Assembly: GCF_001428685.1 (NCBI RefSeq)
Contig: NZ_LMIK01000004.1
Coordinates: 95,702-128,215 of the forward strand
Length of the DNA: 32,514 nucleotides
Reading direction: 5' to 3'
Origin: Lysobacter sp. Root76
GTDB lineage: Bacteria > Pseudomonadota > Gammaproteobacteria > Xanthomonadales > Xanthomonadaceae
This document shows, piece after piece, positions 25,827 through 32,514 of the stretch. Within the stretch, counting starts at the first letter, position 1. Each line of letters starts with the position of its first letter. A model generated the notes under the pieces. It did no database searches. It had not been told where the DNA came from and saw nothing but the letters and a program-made list of their open reading frames with translations. A program made the position numbers and the translations under genes.

Positions 25827-27851
25827 ATGGAACGCACCTCCCTGGACACGACTCCGGGTTCTCATCGCGCGCCGGCGCCGCGCCCGCTCTCGACAGGCAC
25901 GCTCGCCGCCGCCATCCTCCCCTTGCTCTGCCTGCTCGCATCGCCGCTGATGGCGCAGGACGCCGAGCGCGACCTCGACCAGCCAGTGCAGGCGCGCATG
26001 CTGCGTTCCGCCGACGCCAGCAAGCCGCTGCTGAGCCTGACGGCGCAGGGCGCGCGGCCGCTGGACACCCACGAGGCCCGGCTGGACCTGCGCATCGCCT
26101 ACACCCGCTCGAAGATCTGGAACCCGGAGAGCCAGCGCTACGACGAGGTCAACCTGCGCTCGTACCACAGCCCGGGCACCGACCCGGACGTGCCGTTCGT
26201 GGCCCCGACCATCGTGACCTCGCCCGGCGAGACCGTGCGCATCCGGCTGGACAACGACCTGCCCGAGCAGCCCGACTGCAAGCCCAAGAACATCAACGTG
26301 CCGCACTGCTTCAACTCCACCAACCTGCATTCGCACGGGCTGTGGGTCAGCCCCACCGGCAACAGCGACAACGTGCTGCTGACCCTGCGCCCGGGCGTGA
26401 CCTTCGAGTACGAATACAACCTGCCGGCCGATCATCCCGCCGGCACCTACTGGTATCACCCGCACCTGCACGGCTCGACCGCGCTGCAGGTGTCCAGCGG
26501 CATGGCCGGCGCTTTGCTGGTGCGCGGCAACCGCCTGCCGGCGGCCGGGCGCACCGGTGACCTGGACACCCTGCTGCGCGATCCCGACGGCAGCGCCCTG
26601 CCCGAGCGCCTGCTGCTGTTCCAGCAGGTCGCCTACGCCTGCCGCGACAAGGCCACCGGCAAGATCAAGGTGCGCAAGAACGACGCCGGCCAGACCGTGG
26701 CCTGGGTTTGCGACGAGGGCGACCTCGGCGAGATCGAGGGCTACGACCAGTTCGGCTTCGAGCCCGGCGCCACGATCGACACCTGGGTCCAGTCCGGCCG
26801 CCACACCAGCATCAACGGCGACGTGCTGCCGACCTTCACCGGCCTGGTCGCCGGCCGCATCGAACGCTGGCGCCTGCTGCACGCGGGCGTGCGCGACACC
26901 ATCAACCTGCAGCTGCGGGAGCTGCGCCCCAACCACGCCAGCATGGAAGGCCTGTCCGGCGCCGCGCTCGACAACTGGGTGGCGCGCAACTGTACCGGCC
27001 CGGTGGTGACGCAGTTCGAAGTGGCCGCCGACGGCCTGAGCCACGCGCGCGCGATCGAGAAGGCCGAGAACGTGCTGCAGCCGGGCTATCGCAGCGACGC
27101 GCTCGTGGTCTTCCCCAAGGCCGGCCAGTACTGCGTGATCGACGCCGCCGCGCCGGCCAGCGCCAGCATCACCAATGCCGCCGAGGATCGGCAGCTGCTG
27201 GGCGTGGCCACCGTGGCCGCGGGCAGCGGCGCGCCGATCGCGCAGCTGCAGCCCTACGTCACCGATCGTCTGGTCGCGGCCGCCGAAACCCAGATGCCGG
27301 CCGACCAGCGCGCCGGCATCGTCGCCGCACTGCGCGACGGCCTGCGCCTGGACGCGTTCGTGCCGCATCCGGACATCGCCGACGGCGAACTCACCGGCAA
27401 GCAGACGCTGGAGTTCGACATCGACACCGACCAGATCCCGAACGTCTACAAGGTCGACGGCCACCCCTACGACCCCAGCCAACCGCGCGATCTGGTGCTG
27501 GGCGACATCGAGGAATGGGAGCTGACCTCGGCCCGCGGCGGCCACCCCTTCCACATCCACGTCAATCCGTTCCAGGTCTCGCGCATCCTCGACCCGCAGG
27601 GCAAGGACGTCAGCGTCAGCGGCGAGAAGAACGATCCGCAGTACGCCGACACCAAGGGCGTGTGGAAGGACACCTTGTTCGTGAAGAAGGGCTACCGCGT
27701 GTTCGTGCGCACCCGCTACCAGCGCTACATCGGCGAATACGTCCTGCACTGCCACATCCTCGAACACGAGGACCAGGGCATGATGCAGAACGTGCGCGTG
27801 CTGGTGCCCGACGGCAAGGGCGGCGGGATCGACAGCAGCCGGCATCATTGA
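25827..27851 (+). CDS. Multicopper oxidase
   Basis: This is a 674-aa periplasmic or exported laccase-like enzyme. A long Sec-type signal is seen (hydrophobic core about 24-41, SPLMAQ at the cut). All four copper motifs are intact: H168-S-H170-G, H211-P-H213-L-H215-G, H573-P-F-H576-I-H578, and H641-C642-H643-ILE-H647-EDQG-M652, where C642, H647 and M652 define the type 1 site. An insertion of Cys-containing sequence (CRDKATGKIK to VCDEGD, about residues 270-300) precedes the second cupredoxin domain. AGGAG lies eight bases before the ATG. It could oxidise copper(I), metals or phenolics; no copper regulator is next to it. It is followed by tandem REP pairs and a convergent lipase gene. Confidence 0.95.
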   Translation: MERTSLDTTPGSHRAPAPRPLSTGTLAAAILPLLCLLASPLMAQDAERDLDQPVQARMLRSADASKPLLSLTAQGARPLDTHEARLDLRIAYTRSKIWNPESQRYDEVNLRSYHSPGTDPDVPFVAPTIVTSPGETVRIRLDNDLPEQPDCKPKNINVPHCFNSTNLHSHGLWVSPTGNSDNVLLTLRPGVTFEYEYNLPADHPAGTYWYHPHLHGSTALQVSSGMAGALLVRGNRLPAAGRTGDLDTLLRDPDGSALPERLLLFQQVAYACRDKATGKIKVRKNDAGQTVAWVCDEGDLGEIEGYDQFGFEPGATIDTWVQSGRHTSINGDVLPTFTGLVAGRIERWRLLHAGVRDTINLQLRELRPNHASMEGLSGAALDNWVARNCTGPVVTQFEVAADGLSHARAIEKAENVLQPGYRSDALVVFPKAGQYCVIDAAAPASASITNAAEDRQLLGVATVAAGSGAPIAQLQPYVTDRLVAAAETQMPADQRAGIVAALRDGLRLDAFVPHPDIADGELTGKQTLEFDIDTDQIPNVYKVDGHPYDPSQPRDLVLGDIEEWELTSARGGHPFHIHVNPFQVSRILDPQGKDVSVSGEKNDPQYADTKGVWKDTLFVKKGYRVFVRTRYQRYIGEYVLHCHILEHEDQGMMQNVRVLVPDGKGGGIDSSRHH

Positions 27852-27861
27852 GGCCAGACGT

Positions 27862-28170
27862 CGTAGGGTGCGGTGGTAGCCGCACCGGCGTTGGTTCTCG
27901 ATGCATGGCGACGATGCGGTTCGCCTTCGGCTCACCACATCCTACGGGCGCTTGGTGTTGAAGCGCAGGCCGTAGGGTGCGGTGGTAACCGCACCGGCGC
28001 GCGGGCTCGATGCACGGCGACGATGCGGTTCGCCTTCGGCTCACCACATCCTACGGGCTACGGGCGCTTGGTGTTGAAGCGCAGGCCGTAGGGTGCGGTG
28101 GTAACCGCACCGACGCGCGGGCTCGATGCATGGCGACGATGCGGTTCGCCTTCGGCTCACCGCATCCTAC
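27862..28170. repeat. Three tandem inverted REP pairs between convergent genes
   Basis: Units begin at 27862, 27971 and 28087 (periods 109 and 116). Each has a forward GTAG-headed hairpin with stem GTGCGG/CCGCAC (27863-27886, 27972-27995, 28088-28111), about 27 bases of spacer, then a reversed GTAG-headed hairpin (27913-27945, 28022-28054, 28138-28170). In the last copy the long stem is perfect: GATGCGGT, a GA/GA internal loop, GCC/GGC and loop GAA. The linker GGCGCTTGGTGTTGAAGCGC between units is itself partly palindromic. The array fills almost all of 27852-28156 and runs into the lipase gene. Confidence 0.88.
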
Positions 28171-30076
28171 GGGCGGCTAAGGCTTGCGCGCGCTCGTCCT
28201 CGCGCAGGATCCGGCGCAGCTCGATGATCGCCTGCGGCGTCTCCTGCACGCTGTGGCCGGAGGCGATCGCCACCTCCGAGACCGCGCCGTCCAGGTGCGC
28301 GCTCGCATACGGCACGTAGCCGTCGCTGGACTGCGCCAGCGGCACGTTCGGGTCCTTGCGTCCGACGATGGTGTGGAAGGGCAGGCCCGGCTCCATGCTC
28401 AGTCCCTGGGTCACGTGCATGAACCAGGACGCCGGACTCAGATCGTCGGGACCGGTCGGCGGGCGCCCCTTGCGAAAGCCGACCTTCTGCAAGGCCTGCT
28501 CGTCGACATCGGCGCGGCGCGCGAGTTCGGCGGTTTCGCGCAACACCTCGAACGGCAAACCGATCAGCTTGCGCACCACGCGCAGGGCCCAGCCATCGGC
28601 GACACCGGCGCCGCGGTGCGGCGAGGCCATGAACACCACGCGTCCGACCTGCGGCATCGGCGCGAACACGGTCAGGCCGCGCACCAGAGGCTCCTGGCGC
28701 AAGCGCGCGACCTGCTCGGGCGAGAACGACTCCAGCGTGGCGTCGAGCACGCGTTCGCCGCTGTCGCTGACCAGCAGGCGCGCGATCACCCCGCCCATGC
28801 TGTGTCCGACCAATACGGCGTCGCGGCTGGCGGCGTCGTCGCCTTCCGGATCGTAGTGGCGGAAGGTGGACTGCAGCGCCGCATCGATCGATTGCCGGCT
28901 CGCGAGCAACCCCAGGTTGGTCGGATAGAACACCTGCCAGACCTGGTAGTGATCGCGCAGTTCGTCGTCGCCGAGCAATTCGTTGGCCAGGTTGACCCAG
29001 GCTTCCGGACTGCTCGCCAGGCCGTGGACCAGGATGATCACGCGCTTGTCGGGATCGTAAGGCTGGTTGAGGTAGACGCGCGGCCGGAACGAGGTGCTCT
29101 GGCGTGGCCTAAGCAGGCTTTCCAGGCTCAGCTTGGCCAGCTCCGAACGCGCCAGCCACACGCCGTAGGCGGCGGAGAAATTCGCCGCCAGCGGCACGGT
29201 GCGGCCGGCGATGGTTTCGCTGTCGATCCGATACGGGTTGTAGGCGTCCAGTCGCAGTTCGCGGCTGGCCAGCACCGCGTCCAGATCGTCGCCGGGGAAG
29301 CGCGCCGTCACCGTCACCGGCAGGTAGCGGGTGTCGCGGTAGGCGACCTGGGCCCGCTCGGGATCGCGCTGCGCACGCGGGAACACCGCGACCAGGCTGG
29401 TGCCGAAGCCATCGCGCCGATACACCGCGCGCAGGTTGTCGAAGCCCAGCGTGTCGGAAGCCAGCAGTTCGTCGGGCTGCTGGCCGAGCAGGCTGGCCTC
29501 GAAACCGTGCAGCGCGACCGTGGTCTGGAACTCGCCGACCCGCACCGGCGAACTGCCGACGCCGCCCTGGGCGCGGCTGCTTTCGAACGTGGCCTGGGCC
29601 AGCAGCTCGACCGCGCGGTTGTAGATCGCCAGCACGCGCTGCTGGCGCGATTCGAACACGCGCTGCTCGGGCGTGCGCGGGGTCAGGAACAGGTAGGCAT
29701 AGGACAGCCGCGCGGCCTCGGTCGCCAGGCGCGTGCGCAGCGGCGATCCGACGGGCTGCGCCTCCTTGTCCGATTGCAGGCGCGCCAGCTGCAGTTCCGC
29801 CGATGCGGCCAGCCAGGCCTCGACCGGCGCGGCGCCGCGCATCTGGGCGACGCAGGGATTGGGTTCGCGCGTGCAGGCGCCCTGTTCCAGGCCGGCCGCG
29901 GCCAGCGTGGTGGCGGCGTCGGCGCTGAGCTTGCCGCTGCTGAGGACGTCGGAGCGGCGCGCGATCGCGGCGTCGCCGACGGCGTGCTGCTTGACCGAGA
30001 CCACCGCGCAACCGCTGAGCAGCAGCCACGACAGGGCCAGCACGATCGTCTGGGAGTACCGCCGGCTGGAACGCAT
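28157..30076 (-). CDS. Alpha/beta-hydrolase (lipase-like) lipoprotein
   Basis: This is a 639-aa predicted lipoprotein. The signal ends at lipobox LSGC with C23; the ATG at 30076 has GGAGG four bases upstream, better than any earlier start. An N-terminal helical region of about 300 residues has no clear family. The hydrolase domain follows: oxyanion region VHGLASS (H351), nucleophile S426 in GHSMGG, probable D585 in SDGYVPYA, and catalytic H608 in ASGHSVQ, giving a full triad. It is probably a surface or periplasmic esterase/lipase. The last four codons and the TGA stop lie inside a REP element (28138-28170), so its C terminus has been rewritten by the repeat. It is convergent to the multicopper oxidase gene. 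Confidence 0.88.
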   Translation of the reverse strand: MRSSRRYSQTIVLALSWLLLSGCAVVSVKQHAVGDAAIARRSDVLSSGKLSADAATTLAAAGLEQGACTREPNPCVAQMRGAAPVEAWLAASAELQLARLQSDKEAQPVGSPLRTRLATEAARLSYAYLFLTPRTPEQRVFESRQQRVLAIYNRAVELLAQATFESSRAQGGVGSSPVRVGEFQTTVALHGFEASLLGQQPDELLASDTLGFDNLRAVYRRDGFGTSLVAVFPRAQRDPERAQVAYRDTRYLPVTVTARFPGDDLDAVLASRELRLDAYNPYRIDSETIAGRTVPLAANFSAAYGVWLARSELAKLSLESLLRPRQSTSFRPRVYLNQPYDPDKRVIILVHGLASSPEAWVNLANELLGDDELRDHYQVWQVFYPTNLGLLASRQSIDAALQSTFRHYDPEGDDAASRDAVLVGHSMGGVIARLLVSDSGERVLDATLESFSPEQVARLRQEPLVRGLTVFAPMPQVGRVVFMASPHRGAGVADGWALRVVRKLIGLPFEVLRETAELARRADVDEQALQKVGFRKGRPPTGPDDLSPASWFMHVTQGLSMEPGLPFHTIVGRKDPNVPLAQSSDGYVPYASAHLDGAVSEVAIASGHSVQETPQAIIELRRILREDERAQALAARRMR

Positions 30077-30178
30077 CCCGCCTCCGTTGCTGAATCTGGC
30101 GGCCATTGTCCGCTGTTGCAGCGCATCCGCAAATCGGGCGAACGGGCGCGAGTCCGCCGACGCGCATCGGCCCGCGCC

Positions 30179-30209
30179 AAAAAGAAAGGCCCGCACGAGG
30201 CGGGCCTTT
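30179..30209 (-). terminator. Rho-independent terminator after groEL
   Basis: On the minus strand a 10-bp stem, AAAGGCCCGC and GCGGGCCTTT, with loop CTCGT is followed by CTTTTT. It starts 25 bases past the groEL stop and lies before the lipase gene, ending the groESL transcript. Confidence 0.9.
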
Positions 30210-30233
30210 CCGGATGACGCAGATGGGGCTGGA

Positions 30234-31982
<1,749 letters not shown>

Positions 31983-32270
31983 TCAGCCGAGGATCGCGAA
32001 GATGTCGTCTTCTTTGACGACGAGGTAATCGGTGCCGTCGAGCTTCACTTCGGTGCCGCTGTACTTGCCGAACAGCACCTTGTCGCCGGTCTTGACCTTG
32101 GGAGCGCGCACGCTGCCGTTGTCCAGCGCCTTGCCTTCGCCGACGGCGACGACTTCGCCCTTGATCGGCTTCTCGGTGGCCGAATCCGGAATCACGATTC
32201 CGCCGGCGGACATCTTTTCTTCTTCCATGCGCTTGATGACCACGCGGTCGTAGAGCGGTTTGATATTCAT
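31983..32270 (-). CDS. groS: Co-chaperonin GroES (10 kDa)
   Basis: This 95-aa lid subunit forms the heptamer that closes the GroEL chamber. Typical text is [20 protein letters not shown], the mobile loop [15 protein letters not shown], and [19 protein letters not shown] at the C terminus. The ATG at 32270 has GAGG upstream at a good distance; a TTG two codons earlier is less likely. It is the first gene of the groESL operon, with a CIRCE operator and heat-shock promoter upstream. Confidence 0.98.
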   Translation of the reverse strand: MNIKPLYDRVVIKRMEEEKMSAGGIVIPDSATEKPIKGEVVAVGEGKALDNGSVRAPKVKTGDKVLFGKYSGTEVKLDGTDYLVVKEDDIFAILG

Positions 32271-32312
32271 TGGCAACCTCTAAGTGGTTGAATGGGTGGG
32301 GAAAGATCGCGA

Positions 32313-32342
32313 ATTTTAGCAGTCACCCCGGCAGAGTGCCAA
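32313..32342 (-). promoter_or_regulatory. Sigma-70-type promoter of groESL
   Basis: On the minus strand TTGGCA (32342-32337) and TAAAAT (32318-32313) are 18 bases apart, each one base off consensus. Transcription would start near 32306, leaving a leader of about 36 bases before groES. The CIRCE operator covers the -35, the spacer and part of the -10. Confidence 0.8.
32316..32342. promoter_or_regulatory. CIRCE operator (HrcA binding site)
   Basis: TTAGCAGTC-N9-GAGTGCCAA differs from the CIRCE consensus TTAGCACTC-N9-GAGTGCTAA at one base in each arm, and the nine-base spacer is exact. CIRCE is the operator of the heat-shock repressor HrcA, and groESL is its usual target. Confidence 0.9.
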
Positions 32343-32352
32343 TGCCGGGGGC

Positions 32353-32374
32353 AAAAAACGCCCGGCGAACCGGG
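32353..32374 (-). other. Leader hairpin with TTCG loop and T-run between the two groESL promoters
   Basis: On the minus strand CCCGG-TTCG-CCGGG is followed by CG and six T. It begins a few bases after the predicted start of the sigma-32 transcript and ends before the sigma-70 promoter. It has the look of a short intrinsic terminator, but the stem is only five pairs. Confidence 0.55.
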
Positions 32375-32383
32375 ATAGCCACG

Positions 32384-32411
32384 AGATGGGGCGGCGGCGG
32401 GGCTTTTCAAG
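32384..32411 (-). promoter_or_regulatory. Sigma-32 (RpoH) heat-shock promoter of groESL
   Basis: On the minus strand CTTGAAA (32411-32405), a 13-base spacer and CCCCATCT (32391-32384) match the RpoH consensus closely. It lies about 114 bases upstream of groES and upstream of the CIRCE-controlled promoter, giving two modes of heat-shock control. Confidence 0.85.
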
Positions 32412-32463
32412 CGGGGGGCGATACGGCGGCCGGGTCGGCAGGGTCGAGGCGATGTGATCCGCT

Positions 32464-32514
32464 GGGTCGGGTCGGGTCGGGTCGGGTCGGGTCGGGTCGG
32501 GTCGGGTCGGGTCG
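32464..32514. repeat. Pentanucleotide tract (GGGTC)10, cut by the window edge
   Basis: Ten perfect GGGTC units run to the end of the window, so the full length is unknown. A less regular GGGTC-rich stretch precedes it from about 32430. Position is upstream of the groESL promoters. Confidence 0.9.

Overview
The window is a high-GC chromosomal segment from a gammaproteobacterium of the Xanthomonadaceae, most likely Lysobacter or a close relative. I infer this from four things: the GC-rich codon use, a protein ending in the XVIPCD domain typical of Xanthomonadales type IV secretion effectors, dense REP-like repeats between genes, and a groESL operon with both a CIRCE operator and a sigma-32-type promoter. 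No rRNA, tRNA, integrase or intact transposase was seen.

Layout, left to right. Positions 1-720 are intergenic repeats. A tripartite-efflux locus follows on the minus strand (membrane fusion lipoprotein 3980-5116, RND permease 805-3972), with a divergent TetR regulator (5195-5866). Next on the plus strand are a protein-isoaspartate methyltransferase and a TolC-type outer-membrane channel (6041-8122), ending at a clear terminator. An envelope/LPS block comes next: Kdo transferase waaA (minus), a lipid A acyltransferase (plus), then a minus-strand run of zinc-finger protein, GT4 glycosyltransferase and O-antigen-ligase-like protein. A triplicated 145-bp hairpin repeat separates this from a minus-strand run of nitroreductase, YceI-like protein and pirin. 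An ELM1-family protein (plus) and glnE (minus, 17931-20843) converge on a second large repeat block.

From 20976 onward the content is more accessory. There is a collapsed remnant of a subtilisin-like (S8) protease, then a flavin amine oxidase with a Tat-like lipoprotein signal. Divergent from it is a two-gene unit that I read as a bacterial-killing type IV secretion toxin-immunity pair: a lipoprotein immunity candidate (23452-24090) directly followed by an HExxH metallopeptidase-like effector with a C-terminal XVIPCD domain (24106-25539). A multicopper oxidase (25827-27851) converges on a lipase-like lipoprotein (28157-30076) across three tandem REP pairs. The window ends with groEL and groES under a readable control region (two promoters, CIRCE, a leader hairpin) and a GGGTC pentamer tract running off the edge.

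The most interesting element is the effector/immunity pair. The immunity gene has two well-placed start sites, which could yield an outer-membrane lipoprotein and a cytosolic form. The second theme is repeats: several families of GT(A/G)G-headed REP hairpins with compensatory stem changes, two long direct repeats bracketing about 17 kb, and one REP that supplies the stop codon of the lipase gene.
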